From Ignavibacteriales bacterium (GTDB lineage: Bacteria > Bacteroidota > Ignavibacteria > Ignavibacteriales > Ignavibacteriaceae), in NCBI GenBank assembly GCA_016707285.1, contig JADJIA010000011.1, positions 8,102 through 72,101 of the forward strand: 64,000 nt of DNA, given 5' to 3'. The notes below the pieces were generated by a model. It made no database searches. It saw only the letters and a program-made list of their open reading frames with translations, and had not been told where the DNA came from. This document shows, in pieces, positions 1 to 10,922 of the stretch; the first letter of the stretch is position 1, and the number at the start of each line of letters is the position of its first letter. A program made the position numbers and the translations under genes.

Positions 1-851
1 TACATTTATATCCGTTGTTAATCAATGCTTTTTCAACGTTGACTCTGGTTTCTTTGTCCATACCACCGTTATATGCCGCTGAATTTATTCCGACATAATT
101 TAACCATTTTGAATAGATGAGAGTATCAACCTGTGTACCGGTGTAGATTAAACCTGTCCCGTTTATTTTATTTAGATTTTCCGCCAGCCAAAGCATTTTT
201 GCATCTTCTGATTCCGTTTTAATCACATAAAGAGAGAGGTTGTTTCGTAACAGATTTCCCCTGATAGATGAAATATTTCCGCCAACTTGAATTTTAATAT
301 CTTCTTCAACCCGTTTTGTTGCTGTTGCTGTGGTGGCAAGTACCGGAAAATTTTGAGGCAACAATTTAACAAGATTCAAAATTCTTTTAAAAGATGGCCT
401 GAAGTCGTGTCCCCAAACTGAAATACAATGTGCTTCATCAATTACAACCATCGAAATGTTAATTTTTCTTGCGGTCTCGATCCAATCTAAATTGTCCATC
501 CTTTCGGGAGCGATATATAATATCTTTACACGATTATTTTCCACATCCTCAAGGATGTCTCTATTTTCTTCCGGAGTCTGATTCGAGTTTAAACATCTTG
601 CAGAAATCCCAAGTGACTGCAGTTTCTGAACCTGATCGCGCATTAGAGCAATTAGGGGAGAAAACTATTGTTGTCCCTTCAAACACGGTGGCCGGGAATT
701 GAAAACAAAGCGATTTTCCAAAGCCTGTTTTTTCAATCAGGAGTACCCTTTCTCCACGAAAGAGCCTCTCAATAACCATCCATTGAGTATCGTAAAAAGA
801 ATTTAGCCCGAAATAATTGAGAAGGTGTGATTCTGCTTTGGCTCTGTCCAT
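1..851 (-). CDS. recQ: RecQ-family ATP-dependent DNA helicase, N-terminal part, frameshifted and cut by the window edge
   Basis: The start codon is the ATG complementary to 849-851. The first 65 or so codons give a RecQ N-terminus with a Walker A motif (TGFGKSLCFQFPA). Reading then switches frame near 650-657: the initial frame runs on to a stop at 561, whereas the frame offset by one base continues without a stop to position 1. That second frame carries the helicase core, including LIALMRDQVQKL, the DEAHC Walker B box (about 427-441), the segment SVWGHDFRPSFKR and LATTATATKRVEEDI. RecQ proteins unwind DNA 3'-5' in recombination and replication-fork repair. The net shift equals one extra base or two missing; RecQ proteins usually read SPLIALM here, which favours two missing bases. 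Either a sequencing error or a mutation explains it. The C-terminal RQC/HRDC parts, if present, lie outside the window. The gene is divergent from rdgB. Confidence 0.85.
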
Positions 852-936
852 TTTTGCCCGAAAAATAATAAAGGAATAGACTAAATTTAAGAGAATAAAT
901 TTGGAATTTTGCAGGTTTTTGAATCAGGAGTTTAAA

Positions 937-1528
937 ATGGCTATCAGAAAGAAAATTTTATTAGCAACAAAAAACAGAGGGAAACTTATAGAGATACGGG
1001 CTATCCTGGGAACCGACCATTTTGAATTTATTCCGGTGGATACCATAAGAATGTTTCCCGAAATTCCTGAAACGGGAACCACTTTTGAGGAAAATGCGAT
1101 TATAAAGGCAAAGGAGTCTTTTAAATTGACAGGAATTCCCGCACTTGCAGATGATTCCGGCCTGTGGGTTGATTGTCTCGACGGAAAACCCGGCGTTTAT
1201 TCCGCAAGATATGCCGGCGAAAATGCCACGGATGATGAGAATACCGATAAGGTCCTGGAGGAAATTAAGGCGTTTAATCCACCATACACGGCAAAATATG
1301 TTTGTGTTTTGGCTTATTATGATGGAAAAGAGACGATAACCACTGAGGGTGAATGTAACGGAGAACTTTTGCTTGAAAAAAAGGGGTTTAATGGATTTGG
1401 CTACGATCCCGTATTTAAACCAACCGGGTACGATGAAACGATGGCAGAATTGGACCCCGGAGACGAAGAACAAACTTAGCCATAGATTTAAAGCGCTTGA
1501 AAAGATGAAAGAGGCACTCACAAAATGA
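937..1528 (+). CDS. rdgB: XTP/dITP (non-canonical purine NTP) pyrophosphatase, frameshifted near the C-terminus
   Basis: RdgB/HAM1-family enzymes hydrolyse dITP, XTP and similar nucleotides to monophosphates and keep them out of DNA. Visible signatures are ATKNRGKL near the N-terminus, TFEENAIIKA, ADDSGL, GKPGVYSARYAGE and GFGYDPVF. The start at 937 is chosen because TCAGGAG lies 6 bases upstream; an in-frame upstream start at 901 has no such site. The original frame stops at 1479 after MAELDPGDEEQT. The frame offset by one base gives the usual family ending (LTPETKNKLSHRFKALEKM) and stops at 1528, overlapping the next start codon by ATGA. The simplest explanation is one extra G around 1452-1453. 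The ending and the ATGA overlap both argue that the functional gene runs to 1528. Confidence 0.9.
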
Positions 1529-2298
1529 AATTTGGAAAAAATTTAATTCTTTTAACACTCCTCTTAAGTATGTTGTTTTTAACATCCTGTAAGGAGAGTA
1601 TTGATCCACCAAAACCGGAGGTGATCAAAAACTATTTTACTTTACCCAACAATGCAGTAAACAAATATCTCGTCGATTCAGTATCGACCGGAAATGAGTA
1701 TTTCCCAATCGGTATAAAGACAGTTCTTTGGGGACCTGAGGTAGTAACAGCCGGCACACCATATTACGCCCAAATCGAGCAATTGGATTACGCAGACGGG
1801 GGAGGAACCCTTCAAAGAATGAAAGTAAGGAAAACGGAACGGGGTTTATACTATTATCTCGATACCACTGGATTTTCGGCCCTTATTCCTGATACAGCAA
1901 AACCATTTATTCAAATCGACAGGGAAATAACAGCGATTTCACTTCCATTTTTTGCGGGTCAATCGTGGTCGGCTTTTAAGTTTAATGTTGTGATAATTCC
2001 GGTAATCAACTGTACGGCAAGTTATTTGGGAAGTGTCGCCTATGATCAGACAATTCAAGGGCACACCGGAACCGTGACTGCTGAGAGAATCAAATATACA
2101 CTCTCAATAACGATTCCAACCCCGGGGCAGCCGGCAGTTAACATACAATATACCGGTGAAGTCTGGTATGAGGAGAATATTGGCGTAGTGAAGAAGGAAG
2201 GCGACTACTTCCTTTTTCAATTCCTTGGAGGGAGTGAGGTTGATCTCTTGATGCCAAATTACCATGTAAGAGAGAGACTAAACGAGATTATAAAATAA
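1525..2298 (+). CDS. Putative lipoprotein of unknown function
   Basis: The product is 257 residues. It starts with a lipoprotein signal peptide: basic n-region, a hydrophobic stretch LILLTLLLSMLFLTSC and a lipobox ending in LTSC at about residue 22, so it should be anchored to a membrane through its cysteine. The rest is a mainly beta-type soluble domain with no family I recognise. The start codon overlaps the corrected stop of rdgB (ATGA), which suggests translational coupling. No transfer signs were seen. Location and lipidation are inferred from the signal only. Confidence 0.75.
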   Translation: MKFGKNLILLTLLLSMLFLTSCKESIDPPKPEVIKNYFTLPNNAVNKYLVDSVSTGNEYFPIGIKTVLWGPEVVTAGTPYYAQIEQLDYADGGGTLQRMKVRKTERGLYYYLDTTGFSALIPDTAKPFIQIDREITAISLPFFAGQSWSAFKFNVVIIPVINCTASYLGSVAYDQTIQGHTGTVTAERIKYTLSITIPTPGQPAVNIQYTGEVWYEENIGVVKKEGDYFLFQFLGGSEVDLLMPNYHVRERLNEIIK

Positions 2299-2307
2299 TT
2301 AGTGAAT

Positions 2308-2330
2308 GGGGTGCCGGGAAACGGACACCC
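2308..2330. other. GC-rich hairpin between lipoprotein gene and aldo/keto reductase gene
   Basis: The arms GGGTGCCG and CGGACACCC pair with one bulged base around a GAAA-containing loop. It sits 10 bases after the lipoprotein stop. No T-run follows, so it is not a standard intrinsic terminator; it may stabilise a 3' end. Confidence 0.35.
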
Positions 2331-2374
2331 GATTGGATAAATAAAAATTGATTTTTAACTATTGGAAGTGAACG

Positions 2375-3406
2375 ATGAGATATAAATTATTAGGTAGAAG
2401 TGGACTAAAAGTTTCGGAACTTTGTCTCGGAACCATGTCATTTGGAACCGAGTGGGGAACCGGAGCTGAAAAAGAAGAGAGTAAAAAAGTATTTGATCGT
2501 TTTGTTGAAGCAGGTGGAAATTTTTTAGACACAGCAAACAGATATACCGAGGGAACAAGTGAAAAATTCCTGGGTGAATTTATGGGAAAAGAACGCGATA
2601 AGTTTGTTGTAGCCACAAAATACAGCCTTTTTACAAAGAGGGGTGATCTGAATGATGCGGGTAACAGCCGTAAAAACATGTTCAAATCGGTAGAAGGAAG
2701 TCTAAAAAGATTAGGAACTGACTATATCGATGTTCTTTATGTCCACATGTGGGATTTTACAACACCAATGGATGAAGTGCTTCGTGGTCTTGATGACCTT
2801 ATCAGGATGGGCAAGGTAACTTATATAGCTGTTTCAGATTCACCTGCATGGGTGGTTTCTGCTTCGCAGGTGATGGCAGAACTAAAGGGATGGTCACAGT
2901 TTGTCGCTTTTCAGGCTGAGTATAACTTAATCAAGAGAGAAGCTGAAAGAGATATTCTTCCGATGTGTGAACAATTTGATATTACATGTACTTCATGGGC
3001 ACCGATAGCCGGGGGAGCACTTTCAGGAAAATACTTGAAAGATGCCGATGCCGAGGGAAGAATAAAACCTGAAAGTGTAAGACGCAATGAACGGAGCAAT
3101 CAGATAGTTGGTAAAGTGATCGAAATTGCCAATGAGTTGGGAGTTTCTGCTACTCAGGTTGCCATGAACTGGCACAGACAAAACCGATTTAGAATAATTC
3201 CGGTAATTGGTGCAAGAAAAGAGTCACAGATAATTGACAGTCTTGGGTGCCTCGATTTTGAAATTCCTGCCGATAAATTGTCAATCCTTGATGAGTTAAC
3301 ACGGATTGAACCGGGCTTCCCACATGATCTGTTACACAGTGCACAGGCAAACGATTTGTTATATGGTGGTTTGGTTGACAAGTTCGACAATCACAGGAGT
3401 AAATAA
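2375..3406 (+). CDS. Aldo/keto reductase
   Basis: The product is 343 residues, a normal length for a single-domain AKR barrel that reduces carbonyl substrates with NADPH. The catalytic tetrad is present: Asp52 and Tyr57 in FLDTANRYTEG, Lys82 in VVATKYS and His124 in YVHMWD. The N-terminus MRYKLLGRSGLKVSELCLGT is typical of the family, and the cofactor region near VIPVIGARKESQI is intact. The substrate cannot be told from sequence. It has its own 76-base upstream gap with a hairpin. A remnant of an unrelated hydrolase begins within a few bases of its stop codon. Confidence 0.92.
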   Translation: MRYKLLGRSGLKVSELCLGTMSFGTEWGTGAEKEESKKVFDRFVEAGGNFLDTANRYTEGTSEKFLGEFMGKERDKFVVATKYSLFTKRGDLNDAGNSRKNMFKSVEGSLKRLGTDYIDVLYVHMWDFTTPMDEVLRGLDDLIRMGKVTYIAVSDSPAWVVSASQVMAELKGWSQFVAFQAEYNLIKREAERDILPMCEQFDITCTSWAPIAGGALSGKYLKDADAEGRIKPESVRRNERSNQIVGKVIEIANELGVSATQVAMNWHRQNRFRIIPVIGARKESQIIDSLGCLDFEIPADKLSILDELTRIEPGFPHDLLHSAQANDLLYGGLVDKFDNHRSK

Positions 3407-3408
3407 GC

Positions 3409-3758
3409 GATTTCAAGTTGCTTAACAAGGTAAATCTTTTGTATTATGTCAACGAGACTTTCGCGAGGATGGGGGTGGCTGTTTATAATCACATGTGGGG
3501 ACCCGCGAGTTTAAGGCAACCGGCTCACTCAAGAATCTGGAACTTGTCGACAGCTTAAATCAGATTAATATCCCCTCAATTTTCATCTGTGGTGAATTTG
3601 ATGAAGCAACACCTGAGTCCACTGCATATTATAGTTCCAGGATGCCCGGCTCAGAATTCCATGTTATCCTCGGGTCATCCCACATGCATCATGCAGAAAA
3701 GAAGGAAGAATTTCTCACAATTGTTAGAGATTTCCTGAGAAGAACGGCTCACCGGTAA
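3409..3758 (+). pseudogene. Proline iminopeptidase-family alpha/beta hydrolase, C-terminal remnant
   Basis: Only about the last 115 codons of an alpha/beta hydrolase resembling proline iminopeptidases are present. One frame reads KLLNKVNLLYYVNETFARMG and on to YNHMWGP. After a one-base loss near 3503 the next frame continues EFKATGSLKNLELVDSLNQI, then FICGEFDEATPEST (the region of the acid residue of the triad) and SHMHHAEKKEEF (catalytic histidine region). The N-terminal half with the nucleophile is absent: homology begins immediately after the aldo/keto reductase stop at 3406. So the gene is both truncated at its 5' end and frameshifted. A deletion joining two genes, or a chimeric assembly, would explain the abrupt junction. 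No function is expected. Confidence 0.75.
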
Positions 3759-3901
3759 GTTTGGTGGTATCAGGATAAAAAATATTTCTGACCGGGTCAA
3801 AAACCTCTTGACTTTAATTTTAAAATTTAGTAAGTTCCTGCATCAATTTAGGGGACTTCTCCTCTAAAAAGTTCAGAACTATTATCAATTGGAATTTCAT
3901 C

Positions 3902-6324
3902 ATGCTTTCCAAAAATATATTTATTGTAGTTTCCTTTTTAACGGTAGTCTTCACTTCCTCAATTTCCGCCCAACAACCCACTGAGATACTTTTTGGCACT
4001 TACCTCCCTTCAAGTAATTTTCCGGAAATTACTTACCATCGATTTAATGATTCCAATCTTGTGAAACTTGGGTTTAATACAATTTTGCAAACAGTTATGC
4101 ATCCCGATATCCATAAAAGTTTATTTGATACAGTATCAAATATTTGGTGGGATAACAGATCTGATCTCGCCAATTCAACATTTGATAATATTGTAGCGAT
4201 GAATGGAAATTGGAACCGGGCAGATCAATCCTTGAAACAGGTTGATTGGATTAAAATTTTAACTCATGGGGTTTTTAATAATTGGGAGGCAGAAGGTGGT
4301 GATGGAGGATTTTACTCTGATCAGATAAAAATGGAGAGAGATACTTCTCATACTGAAATATTTGAGATGGATGGTATAAAAGGGGTAAAAACAAGAGTCC
4401 CAATCGACACAATGCTCATTGAATCTGAACGATCTTTGTTAAGAGGACCGTTCATGTATCAAGATCAGATTTATAAAGTTGGTTTTAGATACGGAAATGA
4501 TACAATAAGTTATAAAGCTAAATTCAGTATGAAAATAGGTCATAAACCCGAACAACCGCTTGCAGTTTGTACATTAAAAGTGAAGATTATTTATCCAATA
4601 TCTGACAGCACTTATTCGGAAAAACTTTTGACTTCATTACCTGTCACCTCTGCTAATTTTGATTCTGAAAATTTTTCTACATTTGTTCTTGGTTATAAAA
4701 TCGAAGGATTACCCGTCTCCACCCCAAAGGATCATCTAATCTTACAGGCGATTATTATTTCCTCCTAAATCAAATTACTTTTGATAATTTCACATTGGAT
4801 CCCGAAGTGATATCCACCTATAATAGTTTGCATGTTGGTATAAATGTAAGTGTATTCAGAAACTGGAGATTTTATGATATTGAGGGAGGGGATGATTTAA
4901 ATTGTTAAGTTGAACAACCTACGGGAAGTGATTTTACTGCAATTATTCCCATAGGAAAGGGCGATGGAAGATTATTCAGACTTATCCCAGGGCTTCACGG
5001 GTACTTTTTAACAGATGAGGTAATACCATCCGGCGAGATAATATCGTCCGAAGGTGCAATTACTGTACCAACGGGAGTGACACTAAAAATTGAAGGAAAT
5101 TACACTCTTACCGACAGTCTGATAATTGAGGATGGAGGAGTCCTGACTCTTGAACCGGGTTCAACACTAAACCTTGATTCTGCAAGCTCGGTTTATTGTG
5201 CAGGTGATATTTATGTTAATGGAACAGAGACAAACAAAGTTACAATAAATTTTCTTCAATCAAATGAAACAAAACAGAACTCAATTTATCTTGGAAGAGA
5301 ATCCTCGGCGATAATAAAATATGCGCAGATAAAAAACGGATACTCGGGAATAACTGCAACAAATGGATTTGATACTCTAATCATTGATAACTGTAACTTC
5401 ACTAACATAAGTCATTCAGCTCTCCTGTTAAATGGAAATGGTTACGATAATGCAAAAATTAAAAACAACACTTACACTAATTGTGACTATGCCGGATTTT
5501 TCTCCAATCTTGCAACTGTTGCAGTAAACTCTGATTCAGCAAACACAACATCAGGTTACTACTTTTCAAATGTGTCAAACCTTTGGTTTGGTAATAACAA
5601 ACTAACAGGCACACAAGAAGGACCGGGGATGACCTTAACAGGTTGTTTTGGAAACATCTACAACAATAAAATAACAGATCATACGGACGGTATTCTGTTA
5701 GCACATTCTTTCCCTAAAATAGGAGGAAATGAGATAATCAACAACACACAAAGAGGGTTGGTATGTGAATACGGTTCAACTCCTGATCTTGAGACATTTA
5801 GTGAAGCTGGTGTCTGTGAACAAATTAATACATATCCACTCTCAGGGGGAGACACAACAAATGCAATAACAGAAACAGAACAATATCATGCACAAACTGA
5901 GGAATTGACAATTGCATTAAGAGGAACTACCCAAAACAGAAACATGAAAAATGATGTTGGTTCTATAACAACACTAAACAAGTCAGGGATGAACAACCTG
6001 ATGAAGAGACACGGAAACAAGTTCACAATAAAGAAGGAACCTAAACCGGTAGAAATAATCACAGAATATTCATTGTCCCAGAATTATCCAAACCCGTTTA
6101 ACAGTTCAACAATAATTGAGTATGCACTTCCAAAAGATGGACTCGTATCAATTAAACTGTATGACATAACCGGAAGATTGGTAAAACAGTTGGTGAATGA
6201 ACAAAAGCCATCAGGACGACATAAAACGACGATAGAGTCAGGCAACCTTGCCAGTGGAATCTATATTTATTCGCTTAGAGTAAATGACATAAATATCAAC
6301 AAGAAATTGGTGATACTGAAATGA
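3902..6324 (+). pseudogene. Secreted beta-helix protein with T9SS sorting tail, interrupted by a frameshift and a stop codon
   Basis: The first frame (3902-4768) begins with a clear signal peptide (FIVVSFLTVVFTSSISAQ) and an N-terminal domain I do not recognise. One missing A in the AAA run at 4726-4728 shifts the frame; the corrected reading KGSSNLTGDYYFLLNQ continues to an in-frame TAA at 4906-4908 and, beyond it, without interruption to 6324. The downstream part contains repeated short strands typical of a right-handed parallel beta-helix (about 5090-5800). It ends in a type IX secretion tail starting QNYPNPFNSSTIIEYALP. Corrected length would be about 807 residues. Such proteins are exported and either attached to or released from the cell surface. 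The last bases overlap the next gene by ATGA. Either a pseudogene or two local sequence errors; 5077 is not a credible independent start. Confidence 0.7.
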
Positions 6325-8144
6325 GGGTCGCAAAGTCATTAATTCATATATACAGCAAGGCACTTATTGGCAGGAAAGTCCCAACAAGGACATTCTTGTA
6401 CTCAGCCATCTTGATTTTCTTATTGAATGTCCCTGGTTATTCTACAATCCGATATGTCAAAGCTGGAAATACTACTCCGATCCCTCCATATGTAACTTGG
6501 GCAACGGCCTCGGATTCAATCCAAAAGGTTGTTGATATTTGTCTAAGCGGAGATACAATTCTGATAGGTACTGGCGTATATTCACAAATTGTTAATTCCG
6601 ATCATTTTGGAAGAGACCTCACCATTTTTGGTGTAGATGTTGACAGTTGTATAATCGATTTGACAACCTTTCCTCAACTATCTGTGTTAAAAGCTTTTAT
6701 ATTTCAAGACAATCTGCACCTCGAAAACATTACTTTTAATACATATCCCGGTCGGTCAAAGCATATAGCACTCTTTTTGTCAGGGCCATTTAACAATAAT
6801 GTTGTGAAAGTTCAAAATGTTAAATTCTTAGGTGCATTTTCTCCCGGCATCGATCTTTTATTTTCAACAGGCGAAGTTTCATCCTGTTATTTTTACGAAA
6901 ACTATAAAGCAATAAATGGATTCGACGATAATAGTGTAACTCAAATCGGAATTATTAGAAAGAATCTTTTTTCGTTCGTGTCCGAGGGGATATCTTGCAA
7001 TTATGCAAAAATAACAGGAAATTCATTTATAAATATTACAAATGTTGCGATATATATTGGCTCTCTTTTTGGATTTTATACCGAGATTCAAAACAATTTT
7101 ATTCATAGCTTCACTCAATGGGATCCTGCTATAACAGATATCCCGGATCTGGTAACTAATAATATTATCACAAATTTTCGTCGAGGTATCAGCACACCAC
7201 CAGGCGCGAAAGTGGTAAATAATGTGATAATGAACTCAAGTGAATATGCGATTTATGTGGATCAACCTCTCGACACTGCGATTATTAACTACAACGCTTT
7301 CTATAATAACAGAGAAATATCTAATAATACTGCACTCTACGACCCCGACACTACAACATACTATACAGCAGACCCAATGTTTGAAAACCCGGACAGTAAC
7401 AACTATCTTCTTCAGATGTTTTCACCTTTAATAGATGCTGGAGATCCCAATATTCTTGATGTTGATGGTTCAAGGAGTGATGTTGGCTTATATGGTGGGC
7501 CTTATGGCCAAAGTTATCAGTATAAAGATTTACCTCCAAAGAAACCAAAAGTAATTTCAGCCACCAAACTTAAAAATAAAGTGAATTTTCTCTGGCGGGG
7601 AGGTACAGAAGCTGACTTTAATTCTTTTTCGCTTTACAGAGACAGAGACCCTCAGTTTATCCCGGATGACAACAACAAAATATTCACAGGAATTGATACA
7701 CTATTCACAGATTCACTTACAGACCCGACAGGCAGTTACAGTTATAAACTGACTGCAAAAGACAATCAAGGGAATGTCAGTAAACTCGATAGTGTAACTG
7801 TGGTAATAACAGCTATTTCTGATGAAGAAGTAAGCCCAACACCGGAAAGGATATATCTTTACCAAAATTACCCAAACCCCTTTAACCCTTCAACAAAGAT
7901 AAAATTCTCACTTTCAGAAGAATCAGAAGTAATCCTTCGTGTATATGATGTAAATGGAGAATTAGTTACAATGCTTCAAAACGGATGGCTTCCTGCAGGA
8001 GAGTATGAAAGGGAATTTTCACCCACAACAATTGGGACATTAAAAGATATTGCATCAGGTGTATATTTTTATAATTTGTTGGTTAGGGACAGAAATTTGA
8101 TCCCGTTATTCGTCAAAACCGAAAAAATGATGTTCATCAAATAG
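6321..8144 (+). CDS. Secreted parallel beta-helix protein with fibronectin-like domain and T9SS sorting tail
   Basis: The product is 607 residues. A membrane-spanning signal segment lies at about residues 23-43 (FLYSAILIFLLNVPGYST). Residues about 45-395 hold right-handed beta-helix repeats with many N/D-rich turns, as in pectin-lyase-fold proteins. Residues about 410-500 resemble a fibronectin type III domain (PPKKPKVISATKLKNK onwards). The last 95 residues are the T9SS type A tail (QNYPNPFNPSTKIKFSLS). It is intact and arranged in tandem with the broken homologue just upstream, overlapping it by ATGA, so the two were probably co-expressed surface proteins. The signal is preceded by an unusually long basic leader, so a start further downstream is possible. 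Ligand or substrate unknown. Confidence 0.8.
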   Translation: MRVAKSLIHIYSKALIGRKVPTRTFLYSAILIFLLNVPGYSTIRYVKAGNTTPIPPYVTWATASDSIQKVVDICLSGDTILIGTGVYSQIVNSDHFGRDLTIFGVDVDSCIIDLTTFPQLSVLKAFIFQDNLHLENITFNTYPGRSKHIALFLSGPFNNNVVKVQNVKFLGAFSPGIDLLFSTGEVSSCYFYENYKAINGFDDNSVTQIGIIRKNLFSFVSEGISCNYAKITGNSFINITNVAIYIGSLFGFYTEIQNNFIHSFTQWDPAITDIPDLVTNNIITNFRRGISTPPGAKVVNNVIMNSSEYAIYVDQPLDTAIINYNAFYNNREISNNTALYDPDTTTYYTADPMFENPDSNNYLLQMFSPLIDAGDPNILDVDGSRSDVGLYGGPYGQSYQYKDLPPKKPKVISATKLKNKVNFLWRGGTEADFNSFSLYRDRDPQFIPDDNNKIFTGIDTLFTDSLTDPTGSYSYKLTAKDNQGNVSKLDSVTVVITAISDEEVSPTPERIYLYQNYPNPFNPSTKIKFSLSEESEVILRVYDVNGELVTMLQNGWLPAGEYEREFSPTTIGTLKDIASGVYFYNLLVRDRNLIPLFVKTEKMMFIK

Positions 8145-8324
8145 TAGCGAAGAAGCGTAATAACATTGGTTAAAGCAAAATGAATAGTCCTGATTGAGAG
8201 GAAGTTCATTCGGAGATCGTTCTATAAATCTAAAATAGAGTCCAACCTCACATCTCGATCCCCCACAATTCTTTGAATTCATCGTATATTTAAAATTAGA
8301 TTTTTTTTAATTATCGGATCATTA

Positions 8325-10900
8325 ATGATAGAGATAGACAAAGCTTATAGTCCCTCCCCGGTTGAAGCCAAATGGTACAAATACTGGCAGGATAATAAAT
8401 TATTCAAGTCTGAAGTTGACGAAACCAAGAAACCTTACACTATAGTAATCCCTCCCCCAAATATTACGGGAATGCTCCATCTGGGGCATGTCTTAAACAA
8501 TACAATTCAGGATATTTTGATCCGGTACAAAAGAATGCAGGGGTATAACGCCTGCTGGGTTCCCGGTACAGATCATGCATCCATTGCCACAGAAGCAAAG
8601 GTTGTAAATCATCTCGCTTCTCAAGGAATAACAAAAAAAGATATCGGCAGGGAAGAGTTCCTGAAACATTGTTGGGAGTGGAAAGACAAGTACGGTGGAA
8701 TAATTATCAGCCAGCTTGAAAAACTTGGAATAAGCTGCGATTGGGACAGACTTCGCTTCACAATGGATGATGATTATTACAAAAAAGTGATCGAATCATT
8801 TGTTAAACTCTACAAAGATGGTTTGATTTATCGTGGCTACAGGATGGTAAACTGGGATCCCGTAACTCAAAGTGCTATTTCGGATGAAGAAGTTTATTAT
8901 CAGACGATGAACATCAAACTTTATCACATCAGATATCCATTGGTTGATGGTAGTGGAGAGATAGTGGTTGCTACCACCAGACCTGAAACGATGTTTGGTG
9001 ATACTGCTGTTGCAGTTAATCCTGATGATCCAAGATATACAAATTTTATAGGTAAAAAACTGATTCTCCCGTTGACGGGTAGAGAAATTGAAATTATTGC
9101 AGACAATTATGTCGATTTAACATTTGGAACTGGAGCAGTGAAGATCACCCCCGCCCACGATGTGAATGACTATGAAGTTGGATTACGCCACAATCTGCAA
9201 TTGATAAATATTTTGCATCCCGATGCTACACTTAACGATAATGCTCCCGCTGAATTCAGGGGACTCGATCGTTATGATGCCCGTAAAAAAGCTGTTAAAA
9301 TGCTTGAAGAAAAGGGATTTCTACTCAAAAGTGAAGACTATACAACTAATGTAGGCTTCTCTCAGAGAGGACATGCACAGGTTGAACCCTACATGTCGGA
9401 GCAGTGGTTCATGAAGATGGATGAACTGGCTAAGCCAGCTCTTACCCACATTGGGTAAAAACCTACGAACACTGGATGTCAAATATCAAAGACTGGTGTA
9501 TCTCCCGTCAGTTATGGTGGGGGCACAGGATTCCGGTTTGGTATCACAAAACAACCAAAGAAATTTATTGTGATGTTAACCCTCCTGTTGATGCTGAAAA
9601 CTGGGTTCAGGACAACGATGTTCTTGATACATGGTCTTCGAGCTGGCTTTGGGCGCATGATGTTTTTAAGACTGAAGCAGAGCAAAAATATTATTATCCA
9701 ACAGATGCTCTTGTTACTGCTCCCGATATCATTTTCTTCTGGGTAGCAAGAATGATTATGGCAGGATATTATTTCCAGGGAGAGATTCCATTTAAACATG
9801 TTTATTTCACTTCTGTTATCAGGGATGATACAGGAAGAAAAATGAGTAAATCACTCGGTAACTCACCTGATCCTTTGGATGTTATCGACCAATATGGAGC
9901 CGATGCACTCAGGTTTACGATGATGTTTCTCGCACCACTCGGACAGGATGTCAGGTTCAGCGAAGATAAATGTGATTTGGGTCGTAACTTCGCCAATAAA
10001 ATTTGGAATGCCGGAAGATTTATTCTAATGAATACTCCGGAAGGATTTCAATATGATGAAAACTATATTCCTGAGAATGAAGATTTTGTTGACAAATGGA
10101 TTACTTCAAGGTTAAATTCAACCGTTAAAAACCTTAATAAAGCTCTTGAAGATTTTGAGCTTACCAACTCGTCAAAAATTATCTACAGTTTTGTCTGGAC
10201 AGATTTCTGCGACTGGTATATCGAACTTATTAAAAACCGTTTCTACAGTGATGATCCAAAGGTTAAACTTGATACTGCACAAAAAGCAGTGGGGCTTTTC
10301 GACAAAATTTTGCGATTACTCCATCCGTTTATGCCCTATATCTCTGAAGAGTTATGGCATCTGATAAAGACAAGAGGTGATGGAGAATCAATTTCTGTAG
10401 CCGTTTTCCCCGAGTTTAATGATACTAAGGTTGATATTGCCGGGGAGAAGCAGATGGAATTCCTTCAAAATCTTATCACGGCAGTGCGTAATATTAGAGG
10501 TGAAATGAAAATTGCACCATCTAAACCTGTTAAACTCCACCTAAAAACTTCAATATACGACCCTCTCTACGGCGATCTCATTAAGAAATTAGCAAAAGTT
10601 GAGGAAATTACCTCGGGAACTGATACCGTTCGCCCCGCTAAAAGCGCCTCAGCGGTCATAAAAGACTGCGAAATCTTTGTACCTCTTGAAGGACTGATAG
10701 ATATTGAAGTGGAAAGAACCCGTCTTGAGAAAGAGATTGATCGACTTAAAGGTGGTTTAACCGGTCTCACAAAAAAACTCTCAAACGAAGAGTTTGTTTC
10801 GCGTGCTCCCGCAGACATCATCGAAAAGGAAAGAGCCAAGAAGCGTGACTGGGAGGAAAACATAGCCAAACTTCAGGCTATTCTCGACGATCTGACTTAA
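8325..10900 (+). CDS. valS: Valyl-tRNA synthetase, with an internal deletion and frameshift
   Basis: ValS charges tRNA-Val. The class I signatures are present: PPPNITGMLHLGH (HIGH motif, residues about 44-56), the editing domain with TTRPETMFGDTAV, and RKMSKSLGNSPDP (KMSKS). A C-terminal coiled-coil tRNA-binding arm ends the protein (RTRLEKEIDRLK to KLQAILDDLT). The first frame ends at 9458 just after LAKPAL. The second frame resumes at about 9449 with PHWVKTYEHWMSNIKDWC. In relatives roughly a dozen residues separate these parts, so about 34 or 37 bases appear to be missing around 9445-9452, a length not divisible by three. Total length is otherwise normal. As valS is essential, an assembly error or a second intact copy is likely. 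Confidence 0.9.
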
Positions 10901-10922
10901 ACAGATAAACAAATATTCTCTT

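Noticed and set aside
961..1521. 186-codon open frame on the minus strand
   Set aside because: Lies opposite rdgB, which has clear family motifs; the product is not protein-like.
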